Below, piece by piece: positions 1 through 8,132 of a stretch of DNA of 24,051 nucleotides. Source of the stretch: CAYLLE01 sp964384485. GTDB lineage: Bacteria > Spirochaetota > Spirochaetia > CAYLLE01. The stretch covers positions 1 to 24,051 of the forward strand of contig CAYLLE010000042.1 in assembly GCA_964384485.1 (NCBI GenBank), in the 5' to 3' direction. A model generated the notes under the pieces. It saw only the letters and a program-made list of their open reading frames with translations. It did not search any database and was not told the origin of the DNA. The translations under genes were made by a program, and so were the position numbers. Each line of letters opens with the position of its first letter. Positions within the stretch are counted from its first letter, which is position 1.

Positions 1-28
1 ATTAAAATTTATAAATTGTTTTATTAAA
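1..28. repeat. Left copy of 28-bp terminal direct repeat
   Basis: These 28 AT-only-but-one bases are repeated exactly and in the same orientation at 24024-24051. The unit contains the perfect 12-bp palindrome aatttataaatt. Identical ends usually mean a circular molecule assembled with overlap, or a repeat at which the sequence was cut. The 55-bp overlap seen at the internal gap suggests an assembler word size of 55, and a circular contig from that assembler would normally overlap by 55 rather than 28 bases. A real dispersed repeat therefore remains possible. Confidence 0.85.
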
Positions 29-41
29 AGCAATTACATAA

Positions 42-109
42 ATCGGGATCACCGGGAATTGCCGTTTTTCCGCGGAAAAAATATGCGGCAATTCCCGGTC
101 AACCCGATC
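42..109. repeat. Large REP-like inverted repeat / hairpin
   Basis: Bases 42-64 and 87-109 are reverse complements at 21 of 23 positions; the two mismatches form a small internal loop. The loop region itself holds a second dyad, tttttccgcggaaaaa at 65-80. The hairpin starts 13 nt beyond the stop codon of the minus-strand gene at 122-670 and could end or stabilise that transcript. The arm sequence gatcaccgggaattgc (47-62) recurs in inverted orientation at 24000-24015 with one mismatch, which is why I call it REP-like and not only a terminator. Confidence 0.7.
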
Positions 110-121
110 TAAATTTATATA

Positions 122-670
122 TTATATGAAATTATGGCCGATTCTCATCACCCAAGGAGTTGACCGGGATTTGCTTTCTTTGTCTACGTTGAATTGAACG
201 ACAGCGGTAACCGGTTTATCATGATACGTAATCTTTCCCTTCACATTTACGTAGTGCGATCCGTCCAATTCAAAGCTTGACCATGTTTCACCGGCAAAAA
301 AGTCATCAAACGCTTCTCCTATTGTCTTATCCTGATAATTGTCGAGATATCCGCTTTTTACCATTTGAATAGTCTCATTATCGCTTGGAGAACTGTAGGC
401 AAATATCGCGATCATCGACAATATGCCGATAAAAATACTGTCAATAATAAGTTCCTTTCCCTGGGCTGCCTTTACCTTGTTTTTGTTACGGCTTACAGCT
501 ATCCCTACTATAAGCCCGATGGGCCAAATAATAAGGCTGACAAATCTTCTGATCCAAAACCGGCCCTTTGAGTACCCGCCGTATTTTTCCGGATTGTCGA
601 TTTTCCGTACTTTGAATCCTGTAAGATTTTTCTCTACATGTTCCGGTAAATGTTCTTGATAATCACTCAT
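122..670 (-). CDS. Two-TM membrane protein with small extracytoplasmic domain
   Basis: A 182-aa protein starting MSDYQEHL. I chose the ATG at 670 and not an upstream in-frame start at 712 because gaggtg lies 7 nt before it. After a charged cytoplasmic N-terminus of about 35 residues come two hydrophobic segments (roughly residues 38-60 and 75-95) and then a C-terminal domain of about 85 residues outside the membrane. That domain has the pattern K-S-G-Y-L...D-K-T-I-G-E-A-F-D-D-F-F followed by W-S-S-F and a beta-rich tail (VNVKGKITYHDKPVTAVVQF). A similar small domain recurs in many uncharacterised bacterial membrane proteins; I know no assigned function. It stands alone, convergent with nothing, with a strong hairpin just past its stop. 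No function is proposed. Confidence 0.75.
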   Translation of the reverse strand: MSDYQEHLPEHVEKNLTGFKVRKIDNPEKYGGYSKGRFWIRRFVSLIIWPIGLIVGIAVSRNKNKVKAAQGKELIIDSIFIGILSMIAIFAYSSPSDNETIQMVKSGYLDNYQDKTIGEAFDDFFAGETWSSFELDGSHYVNVKGKITYHDKPVTAVVQFNVDKESKSRSTPWVMRIGHNFI

Positions 671-867
671 TTTTACACCTCTTTTGATATAATTTTGTTT
701 TGAATATATCATCCGGAGAGGGACATTTATCGTCCCGCTGAAGGCCTACCCTAGGGCATGCTTGATCGTTAACCGAATAAAGACGAAGATTAACAGGCTC
801 AGCGGTCCAACCGGAGCAGAGTGAGCTTGACAGGAGACAAAACAAAACCTATCATCATTTCCTCAGG

Positions 868-2001
868 ATGAATGAACTTTTTCTTCGCATCGACATCAAC
901 CTCTACGCGATTTTTCTTCTAATCATCATATTAATAAGTCTGTACATGAGAAAAAATGAGAAGATCCTGTCGACTCGGTATTTTATCCTGCTCACTTATT
1001 CGGTAATCCTTCTGCTGGTTCTGGAATGTCTTTCTTGGACAGCGGACGGGAAGCAGGGAAGTGTCAACTATCATCTTAATTACTTGACCCATTTTGTCTT
1101 TCTGCTTCTGAATCCCCTTCCGCCGGTTTTATGGTTATGCTATTTGGATTTGAATGTTCATAATTCCCTCAAACGGCTGCGGAAACGGGGTTATTATATG
1201 CTTCCGCTTCTGCTTGCGGGGATTTTAATGGTCGTTTCATTGTTCACCGGTTTCGTTTTCACGATTAACGAAGCAAATTTTTACACCCGGGGAGACGGAA
1301 TCGCTGTTCTCGCGGCAATCAACTTTTGCTTCTTCGGTGCTGGGTTTATAATTGTTTACCGCAAGCGTAAATCTCTCGAGCGGCGGGCGATGCTTTCTCT
1401 TTTCTCCTTTTCGATTATTCCGGTCATGGCAGCGGTTCTCCAGCTTATGTTCTACGGGATTCTGATTATCTGGAGTTCCATCACCCTTTGTGTACTGATT
1501 TCATTTATTTTTTTGGAGATCCAGCACCTGGGCAAAGACGATCTTACCGGACTCTATAACCGGAAACAGATAGACAGCAGGCTGCAAGCGAGAATCGGCA
1601 ATAGAAGCAGACGGGCGGACTTCTCACTGATCTTAATAGATTTGGACGATTTTAAAAAGATTAACGATACCTATGGACATATAGAAGGCGATAAAGCATT
1701 GATAATTTTTTCAAATATCCTGATGCAGACCTTTAAACGGGACGATCTCATATCCCGCTACGGCGGAGATGAATTCCTGATCGTCCTCCGGTCGGCCCGG
1801 GAGGAGAACATTAAAGCAATTTTGAACCGGCTGGAGAATCGGGTTGATGACTTTAACGCCAGGAATGTGAAGCCGTACCGGCTCGAGTTCAGCGCGGGAT
1901 TTCAAGTTTATAATCCAGAGGTTCACGCTGATTTAACCGATTTGATTCAGGATGTGGACCGTAAAATGTATGATATGAAGGCGAAAAAGACTCTCCTTTG
2001 A
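868..2001 (+). CDS. Membrane-bound diguanylate cyclase (GGDEF)
   Basis: A 377-aa protein. Residues 1-217 hold about six or seven hydrophobic segments, an integral-membrane sensor region with no domain I can name. Residues 222-375 are a GGDEF domain: DDLTGLYNR at 224-232, LIDLDDFKKINDTYGH at 256-271, and an intact RYGGDEF with the signature at 299-303. It should make cyclic di-GMP from two GTP at the inner membrane. The inhibitory I-site RxxD expected five residues before GGDEF reads KRDD (290-293), so product inhibition may be altered. The start at 868 has only a weak Shine-Dalgarno (tcagg touching the ATG). It precedes the sugar locus but is separated from it by about 120 bp, so co-transcription is uncertain. 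Confidence 0.9.
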   Translation: MNELFLRIDINLYAIFLLIIILISLYMRKNEKILSTRYFILLTYSVILLLVLECLSWTADGKQGSVNYHLNYLTHFVFLLLNPLPPVLWLCYLDLNVHNSLKRLRKRGYYMLPLLLAGILMVVSLFTGFVFTINEANFYTRGDGIAVLAAINFCFFGAGFIIVYRKRKSLERRAMLSLFSFSIIPVMAAVLQLMFYGILIIWSSITLCVLISFIFLEIQHLGKDDLTGLYNRKQIDSRLQARIGNRSRRADFSLILIDLDDFKKINDTYGHIEGDKALIIFSNILMQTFKRDDLISRYGGDEFLIVLRSAREENIKAILNRLENRVDDFNARNVKPYRLEFSAGFQVYNPEVHADLTDLIQDVDRKMYDMKAKKTLL

Positions 2002-2125
2002 CGCAAATCCGGCTTTGCTGATAAATTTGCTTTTCTCACCAGCTGAATTAAAATGTTTGTTATGTACAGAAAAATATTTGCTTTGTCCTGTATTGCTCTG
2101 GATATCAATTATGTAGACTGTGACA

Positions 2126-3847
2126 ATGCATAGAGGATATCTTTTTCCGAAAGCCGGACTGGGTAAGAAAATATTTATTTCATATGTATTGACAACTTTT
2201 TTGCCTTTGGTTCTGATTAATGTATTTTTTGTAGCCCAGCTTTCGACTGATCTTAAACGGGCCAGGGAAGAACGGGTTAAACATGAAGTATCCGGTCTGC
2301 AGGAAGCGATCTATCTTACCTTAAATGATTTCCATTTCGCGGTAGAGGCGTTATCTACTGACACGAGAATTCTGGATTTTCTGAGTGAACGGCATCAGAA
2401 TATAATTTCATTTTATCATAATTTCCATGAGTCTATACGGCCAATTTTCAGCCGTTTTATTGCTTTCAACAGGGCTTCTGAAAATGTAACGCTTTTATCA
2501 ACAAATCCATATGTCATTCGGTATGCCCCTTCTTTTAATTTTAATCGCTACATCACCGCTTCTCAGCTGCAGCAGCTGAAGCAGGACGGATATCTTCTGC
2601 TTTTGCATGAACAAACCGATGTCGGCCAAATCAGGCAGAGTAATCATATTCTCTTTATTAAAAGAATACTTGCTCCATTCAGCCGGGATGCACACGCAAT
2701 TGCCGTTACGCTAAGTTCACAATACCTTTCAGAGATCCTGAGAAGATTTTCACTCAAGAGCAGAATCAACCTTTCTTCCGCGAACGGTCAGGATATTCTA
2801 AGTATTATGCTTAATGATACACAACCCGATGATACCGATAATCCTTATGAGATAGAATCATTGATACCATTTCCCGGGACTAAAGAGCCGTGGATGATTA
2901 ATGTCCGCGTTTTCAGCACACCGAAAGTCAGTTTACGGAGATCATACTTTCTGTATTCCATCGCAGGATTTTTGTTCATATTAATCGTTACGTTTGCGAG
3001 AAATTTGAATTACAGCCGGATGCTTTCAAGGAGGCTTTCATTATTAAAAGTTCATTCCCAGAAGGTAATCAGCAGGCAGTATGAAACCCTTCCGAAAGCC
3101 CTGGAACGGGATGAAATATCTGATCTTCAGAATACTATGAATACGATGACTAAGGAAATTAAACGGCTAATTGAGGAGGTTTATGTAGGTCAGCTTCGGG
3201 AACATAAACTCAAACTTGAGCAGAAACAATCTGAACTGCACGCGCTGCAAAGCAGGGTCAATCCCCATGTTTTTTACAATACAATTGAAGCAATAAGAAT
3301 GCGGTCGCTGTGCAAGAATGAGATCGAGACTGCTGAAATCATGAATCAGCTTGGACTGCTTTATCGGAGAACGTATTACTGGAAAGATGACTGCACGTCA
3401 GTTCAGGATGAATTAAAATTTGTCGGATACCTGTTCTCTATCCATAAATACCGCTTTGGGGATAAAATTCAATACGAACAGAAAATAGCTCCTCGGGTGG
3501 AACAGTTAAAAATCCCGAAATTTACCATACAGACCCTGGTTGAAAACTCCCTGCTTCATGGGATAGAACCTAAGGGCCGCGGACTGATAACGCTCACGTG
3601 TGAAATATCCAACGAATTCCTGATGATTCATGTTGTTGATAATGGAGTTGGTATTCCCAAAGACAAATTGGTGGATATCCGCAGACAAATAACGGCTATG
3701 GATGGAAAGGATGTATTTATAGGATTAACCAATGCGGCGGTCAGACTGCATATGTATTATGAAGGAAAAGCGGTAATGGAAATTGATTCTGTGGAGCACG
3801 AACATACCATGGTTTCGATTCGGATTCCTTTCGAGGGTGTCAACTGA
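2126..3847 (+). CDS. YesM-family sensor histidine kinase
   Basis: A 573-aa kinase from the ATG at 2126; an in-frame GTG at 2120 would add two residues, and neither has a clear ribosome site. Order of parts: TM1 (about residues 17-38), an extracytoplasmic sensing domain of about 235 residues, TM2 (about 275-293), a HAMP-like linker, then a His_kinase domain with ALQSRVNPHVFYNTIEA (phospho-acceptor H381) and a HATPase_c domain with TLVENSLLHGIEP (N box) and VVDNGVGIP (G box). The usual NPHFLYN is NPHVFYN here, a mild variant. Its stop overlaps the next start by one base (tgATG at 3845-3849), so kinase and regulator are translationally coupled. By family and context it senses extracellular sugar and controls the ABC genes downstream. 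Confidence 0.92.
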   Translation: MHRGYLFPKAGLGKKIFISYVLTTFLPLVLINVFFVAQLSTDLKRAREERVKHEVSGLQEAIYLTLNDFHFAVEALSTDTRILDFLSERHQNIISFYHNFHESIRPIFSRFIAFNRASENVTLLSTNPYVIRYAPSFNFNRYITASQLQQLKQDGYLLLLHEQTDVGQIRQSNHILFIKRILAPFSRDAHAIAVTLSSQYLSEILRRFSLKSRINLSSANGQDILSIMLNDTQPDDTDNPYEIESLIPFPGTKEPWMINVRVFSTPKVSLRRSYFLYSIAGFLFILIVTFARNLNYSRMLSRRLSLLKVHSQKVISRQYETLPKALERDEISDLQNTMNTMTKEIKRLIEEVYVGQLREHKLKLEQKQSELHALQSRVNPHVFYNTIEAIRMRSLCKNEIETAEIMNQLGLLYRRTYYWKDDCTSVQDELKFVGYLFSIHKYRFGDKIQYEQKIAPRVEQLKIPKFTIQTLVENSLLHGIEPKGRGLITLTCEISNEFLMIHVVDNGVGIPKDKLVDIRRQITAMDGKDVFIGLTNAAVRLHMYYEGKAVMEIDSVEHEHTMVSIRIPFEGVN

Positions 3848-5394
3848 TGTACAAAGTCATTATTGTAGATGATGAGCCGTTTATACGGCAAGGAATTATC
3901 CGCTTTATAGACTGGGAATCCTATGGATTCACTGTGGCCGGAGAAGCGGAAGATGGACTGGAAGCTTACCAGCTTATTCGGGATCTTGAACCGGATGTAG
4001 TTATTTGTGACATCAAAATGCCGAATCTGGACGGGCTTTCACTGATCGAGAAGGTTCGAAAAAACAATCCTGTCCTGCCTTTATTTTTCATCTTGAGCAG
4101 CTATGACGATTTCAACTACGCAAAGAAGGCAATCACCCTTAGCGTTCATAATTATCTATTAAAACCTCTTCAGAAAGAAGAGCTTTTAACTGAGTTGAAA
4201 AACATCAGGCACTGTCTGGCGGAGCTGCAGGTAACGAATGGGAATAACGCGGGAGCGGGGAACATATTCAATACGGTTCTGCATACCCGGGATCCCGAAA
4301 CAATCGGCGATTTACTCGGCATATCCGGATCTGTGGTTATGAATCTCCTCTGCAGTGTCATCAGGTTTCAAATTATTCCTCCTTGTACGGAAGACGCGGC
4401 AGCAGTGTTCAAAAAAATGCTTTGCGAAACATTCGTATACCGTTCAAGCTGTCTTGTTTCGGTACACCACGATTATGAATTCGATTGCTTATATATAAAA
4501 TCCATGCTTCAGAATTCCGAAATAACCATAAATACCCTAAGAGAAAAAATAACGACTATTTCCCGAAAGTACAATGTTCATATCCGGGGATTTTCCGGAA
4601 GTACCGAAAAAGGTCTGCAGAATATCGGTAGAAGCCGCAATTCACTCCGAGACAGCATAATGAAGAGTTTTTACAGCAGCGGACCATTAACATTAGTTTA
4701 TAGAAATCATTCGGAAGAATCTGCTAATGATGATTTCGCGCGTGACCCGAACCTAATGAATGAGATTGAGATGCTTCCCGGATATATCCGCTCCTTGTCA
4801 TTGGATTCTGTTAGCGGCTATCTCCGGAGGATGAAGAAAGATATTCAAGAAAAAAAAATGCATCCGGATACGGTGATAAAATGTATTCATTCGGTAATGC
4901 TCGAAATAATTCGGACGGTGAGTAACATGGGAGGCAACCTCGAAGATTTCCATTTTTTTACAAATGGAATTCCCGAGATATTCGTTTCGATGGGATGTGA
5001 TGAAATCTTTCGCCGACTGCATTCTTTTTCCGAAGCTACGATACGTTTCCTTACTTCAATACATGTTGATACGAGAAATCCGATGATACGCGAGGTTGAG
5101 CTGTATATCTCTGAACATTTAACAGACACGGTGCTGGTTAAGGATCTTGCTAACCATGTAAATCTGCATCCTTACTACCTCGGACAGCTCTTCAAAAACA
5201 TTAAAGGTGTTACGGTAAAAGAATTCATTAACATGCAGCGCATTGAAAAGGCAAAGGCGCTGATTTCCCGTAACGATTTAAGGGTTACCGATGTTGCCGA
5301 ATTGGTAGGCTACCATGATCCTGAATATTTTTATAAGAAATTTAAAAAATATACAGGAATGACCCCAAGGCAGTTTGTAAAAAATCCGGAATAA
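3847..5394 (+). CDS. YesN-type response regulator with AraC DNA-binding domain
   Basis: A 515-aa protein. Residues 1-120 are a CheY-like receiver: acidic pair D8/D9, phospho-acceptor D55 in VVICDIKMP, S84 and K106 in YLLKPL. Residues about 125-410 form a middle region without a clear signature. Residues about 415-513 are an AraC-type double helix-turn-helix (LADL-type first helix region DLANHVNLHPYYLGQLFK, then VTDVAELVGYHDPEYFYKKF and GMTPRQF). It is the partner of the kinase that overlaps its start. The likely target is the promoter in front of the binding-protein gene at 5491, only 96 bp downstream. All catalytic and binding residues expected for the family are present. Confidence 0.93.
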   Translation: MYKVIIVDDEPFIRQGIIRFIDWESYGFTVAGEAEDGLEAYQLIRDLEPDVVICDIKMPNLDGLSLIEKVRKNNPVLPLFFILSSYDDFNYAKKAITLSVHNYLLKPLQKEELLTELKNIRHCLAELQVTNGNNAGAGNIFNTVLHTRDPETIGDLLGISGSVVMNLLCSVIRFQIIPPCTEDAAAVFKKMLCETFVYRSSCLVSVHHDYEFDCLYIKSMLQNSEITINTLREKITTISRKYNVHIRGFSGSTEKGLQNIGRSRNSLRDSIMKSFYSSGPLTLVYRNHSEESANDDFARDPNLMNEIEMLPGYIRSLSLDSVSGYLRRMKKDIQEKKMHPDTVIKCIHSVMLEIIRTVSNMGGNLEDFHFFTNGIPEIFVSMGCDEIFRRLHSFSEATIRFLTSIHVDTRNPMIREVELYISEHLTDTVLVKDLANHVNLHPYYLGQLFKNIKGVTVKEFINMQRIEKAKALISRNDLRVTDVAELVGYHDPEYFYKKFKKYTGMTPRQFVKNPE

Positions 5395-5490
5395 TATTTG
5401 TTTTACCGATAGAAATCTTTGGTCCTTCAGGTTTTTTCCTGAAACAAATCATGTGATCATGAATGAAACAAATTCATAAGGAGGATCAGT
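5395..5490 (+). promoter_or_regulatory. Leader of the binding-protein gene, with two dyads
   Basis: The gap between the regulator and the binding-protein gene holds a perfect 6-bp stem (ttcagg 5426-5431 with cctgaa 5438-5443, T6 loop) and a second dyad atgaat/attcat at 5459-5464 and 5472-5477, next to the palindromic catgtgatcatg. A strong Shine-Dalgarno, aaggaggat, follows at 5478-5486. No U-tract follows the first stem, so it is not a standard terminator. The second dyad sits where it could act as an operator or shade the ribosome site. No convincing -35/-10 pair is visible. Confidence 0.4.
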
Positions 5491-7131
5491 ATGATTCTAA
5501 AAAAAGTAACTGTAATTCTTTTTCTTCTGCTGTTCACCGTAAGCGCCGCTTTTACCGCCGGCGACAAAGAAACAACCGAAACCGATGAAGCCGGAGATTT
5601 CACGTTCACCTATTTTACCGGAACTTACGGCAATGCGGGTGATCCTGAGTTGTCAACTGATACAGACATCGGAAAGATCTTTTATGAAGATACCGGTGTG
5701 GTTGTTAAGTTCGACCGGCTTGTAGGAGACCTTGATTCCAGAATAGGAATTGATCTCGCGAGCGGTGATATGGCGGATGTGATCATGGGTGCCGGAGGAT
5801 CAACTCCAAAATGGGCAGACGGCGGAGCGTATATTCCCTTGGAGGATCTTCTGCCGGTACATGCTCCAACTCTGTGGGAAATGGGAAAAGATATTTGGAA
5901 CAGGGCCAAACATCAGAACGGCCATCTCTACATCATTCCAAGTTTTATTCCGCAAGGGGACGAGGTGGCTCGGATAAACGTGGCTGGAGCATGGAGGATT
6001 CAAGTAGACGCGCTTAGAAAAACCGGATATCCGGAGCTTAAATCAATTCCTCAGATGTTTGACTGGCTGCGGGATTATCTTGAAGAAAATCCCCTGAACG
6101 ACAGAGGCGAGAAAAATATCGGTTTTATAACGCTTATTGACGGATGGCGGCGACCGTTAAGCTGGGCAATAGATAACGCGGTGGCCCCGGAAACATCTCT
6201 AAAGCTGAAACCTGAAGTAGATTTCAAAATCAATGATACGTCTGCCGCGTGGAAGAATACCCTGAAAGTTTTTAATCAGGCATGGAATGACGGACTTATC
6301 GATAAAGAATCTTTTATAATCAATCACGAACAGTATGTGGCGAAAATTGCAACAGGACGATACATCACCCATTGGGCGGCTCCGTGGTTTTTTCAAGACG
6401 CGACAAATTCCCTGATCAAGGAAGGGCGTGAGGAACTAACCTATTGGGGAATGCCTCTGCAGATTGACGCGAATACTTCATATCCGGAGAGCACAAAACC
6501 GATGCCGTCTACGGAAGGATGTGGTATTTCTGTCGCCGCGGAAGATCCTGTTAAAATTATCAAGTTTTGGGAGTATCTCGCGCAGCTGGAACAGCAGAAA
6601 TTGATGTTCTGGGGTATCGAAGGAGAAGATTACTATGTCGATGACAACGGAAGATACAACATGACCGATGAAATGGCAGCGAATTACAAAGATCTTTCAT
6701 ATCGTCAAAAGAGAGGCCTTGGTGTTTTCCTGTACGGATGGCCTACAGGAGACGGTACATATCCTGATGGAAATTCCTGGAATCCGGATAATCAGCCGGA
6801 AGTCGCGAAACGGGCTTTCTCTCCTGTGGAAAAAGAATTTATTGACGCATACGATCTTGCGGTTCCAGCTGATCAATGGCCTAAGAAGCTGGTTGACCGG
6901 AAATGGGAACCGATCTGGAGTATCCCGTTAGAACAAGGTTCCCCTGCACAGGTTGCATTGTCTAAACTTGATGGAGTTAGAGACAAATATATTCCGACCT
7001 TGGTAATGTGTGACACTGATGATTTCGAAAAATACTGGAAAGAGTTTAATGATGCCCTTAAGGATATTGGTATAGAAGATTACTACAAAGGTGTGGAAGA
7101 AGGCGTTAAGTACCGCCTGGAAAATTGGTAA
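5491..7131 (+). CDS. Sugar ABC transporter solute-binding protein (LplA/LipO-like)
   Basis: A 546-aa extracellular solute-binding protein, in the size range of the large family 1 proteins that go with LplB/LplC permeases. Residues 1-23 are a classical signal peptide (KK, then a hydrophobic core VILFLLLFTVSAAF) with a likely signal-peptidase I cut after AFTA. There is no cysteine, hence no lipobox; most Gram-positive relatives are lipoproteins, so this fits a free periplasmic protein in a diderm. The body has aromatic-rich segments typical of sugar binding (WAAPWFFQDATN, YGWPTGDGTYPDGNSW). A very strong Shine-Dalgarno precedes the ATG. It is followed by an intercistronic stem-loop at 7149-7174 and by two permease genes. 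The ligand cannot be read from sequence; the downstream enzymes suggest an alpha-glucoside. Confidence 0.9.
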   Translation: MILKKVTVILFLLLFTVSAAFTAGDKETTETDEAGDFTFTYFTGTYGNAGDPELSTDTDIGKIFYEDTGVVVKFDRLVGDLDSRIGIDLASGDMADVIMGAGGSTPKWADGGAYIPLEDLLPVHAPTLWEMGKDIWNRAKHQNGHLYIIPSFIPQGDEVARINVAGAWRIQVDALRKTGYPELKSIPQMFDWLRDYLEENPLNDRGEKNIGFITLIDGWRRPLSWAIDNAVAPETSLKLKPEVDFKINDTSAAWKNTLKVFNQAWNDGLIDKESFIINHEQYVAKIATGRYITHWAAPWFFQDATNSLIKEGREELTYWGMPLQIDANTSYPESTKPMPSTEGCGISVAAEDPVKIIKFWEYLAQLEQQKLMFWGIEGEDYYVDDNGRYNMTDEMAANYKDLSYRQKRGLGVFLYGWPTGDGTYPDGNSWNPDNQPEVAKRAFSPVEKEFIDAYDLAVPADQWPKKLVDRKWEPIWSIPLEQGSPAQVALSKLDGVRDKYIPTLVMCDTDDFEKYWKEFNDALKDIGIEDYYKGVEEGVKYRLENW

Positions 7132-7148
7132 GAATTTTAAGTGTTACG

Positions 7149-7174
7149 GACGGCGGACATTACTGTCCGCCGTC
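7149..7174 (+). promoter_or_regulatory. Intercistronic stem-loop after the binding-protein gene
   Basis: gacggcggaca (7149-7159) pairs perfectly with tgtccgccgtc (7164-7174) around a ttac loop, giving an 11-bp GC-rich stem. The next bases (tccaatagaaaattt) lack a U-tract, so full termination is unlikely. Such structures between binding-protein and permease genes usually protect the upstream message from 3' decay or terminate partially, keeping binding protein in excess over permease. Confidence 0.7.
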
Positions 7175-7200
7175 TCCAATAGAAAATTTGGGAGTACTAT

Positions 7201-8118
7201 ATGTCCGGTAAGAGAAATATAAGAAGTACCCTATTTAAACAGCGATATCTAATTCTTATGTCATTCCCTTTTTTACTGCACCTGATAATTTTCCGGTATC
7301 TGCCTATATGGGGCTGGACAATGGCATTGCAGGACTTTAAACCGACATTAGGATTTTTTGGACAGGAATGGGTTGGATTTAAACATTTTGAGGCGTTGTT
7401 TTCGGACAGTGATTTTCCTCGGGTTATGCGGAATACTCTGGCGATGAGTACCATAAACCTGGTGTTCGGGACATTTTTTTGTATTGTTTTGGCTCTTTCC
7501 TTGAATGAGCTTAAGAATATGACAATGAAAAGGACAATCCAGACTATTTCCTATCTTCCCCATTTTGTTTCATGGGTAGTAGCCGCGAACATAGTGTTAA
7601 CTCTGCTTGCATCAGACGGCGCGCTGAATGAGCTGTTAGTATCGCTTGGAATAGTAAAAGAACCGGTTATCTGGATGGGGAAAGAAAAACTGTTCTGGTG
7701 GGTTATCGGATTCTCCAACGTTTGGAAGAACGTGGGATGGGGCGCGATTATCTACCTTGCCGCTATTGCCGGTCTGGATCCCCAACTATATGAAGCGGCA
7801 GACATAGACGGAGCCGGAAGGCTGCAGAAAATATTTCATATAACCCTGCCTGGCATAAAACCTACTATTATAGTGCTTCTAATTATGAATATCGGCTGGA
7901 TCATGAATGCGGGTTTTGAACAGCCTTATCTGCTGCAAAACACCCTGGTAAAGGAATACAGTACAACAATAGATATCTTTGTTCTTGAACGGGGTATGGG
8001 AATGGGACAATATTCATTTTCAACCGCCGCGGGAATATTCAAGTCTGTTGTAAGTCTTATTTTGGTGTTTCTTACCAACAGACTTGCAAAGAGATTCGGC
8101 CAGGAAAGACTTATATAA
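7201..8118 (+). CDS. Sugar ABC transporter permease, LplB type
   Basis: A 305-aa inner-membrane permease of the CUT1 class (binding-protein-dependent transport inner membrane component). It has about six membrane spans and the cytoplasmic EAA loop at about residues 198-217 (EAADIDGAGRLQKIFHITLP), which docks on the ATPase. The N-terminus (KQRYLILMSFPFLLHLIIFRYLPIWG) is typical of LplB/YteP proteins. A gggag ribosome site at 7190-7194 supports the ATG at 7201. It pairs with the permease 14 bp downstream. No ATPase gene is present in the window, as is common for this class, which borrows an MsmX-like ATPase coded elsewhere. Confidence 0.93.
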   Translation: MSGKRNIRSTLFKQRYLILMSFPFLLHLIIFRYLPIWGWTMALQDFKPTLGFFGQEWVGFKHFEALFSDSDFPRVMRNTLAMSTINLVFGTFFCIVLALSLNELKNMTMKRTIQTISYLPHFVSWVVAANIVLTLLASDGALNELLVSLGIVKEPVIWMGKEKLFWWVIGFSNVWKNVGWGAIIYLAAIAGLDPQLYEAADIDGAGRLQKIFHITLPGIKPTIIVLLIMNIGWIMNAGFEQPYLLQNTLVKEYSTTIDIFVLERGMGMGQYSFSTAAGIFKSVVSLILVFLTNRLAKRFGQERLI

Positions 8119-8132
8119 AATAGGAAAGCAAT

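Noticed and set aside
663..845. A 60-codon minus-strand frame overlapping the start of the two-TM protein gene
   Set aside because: Its start has no ribosome site, and its product has no protein-like pattern; it lies in the intergenic region.
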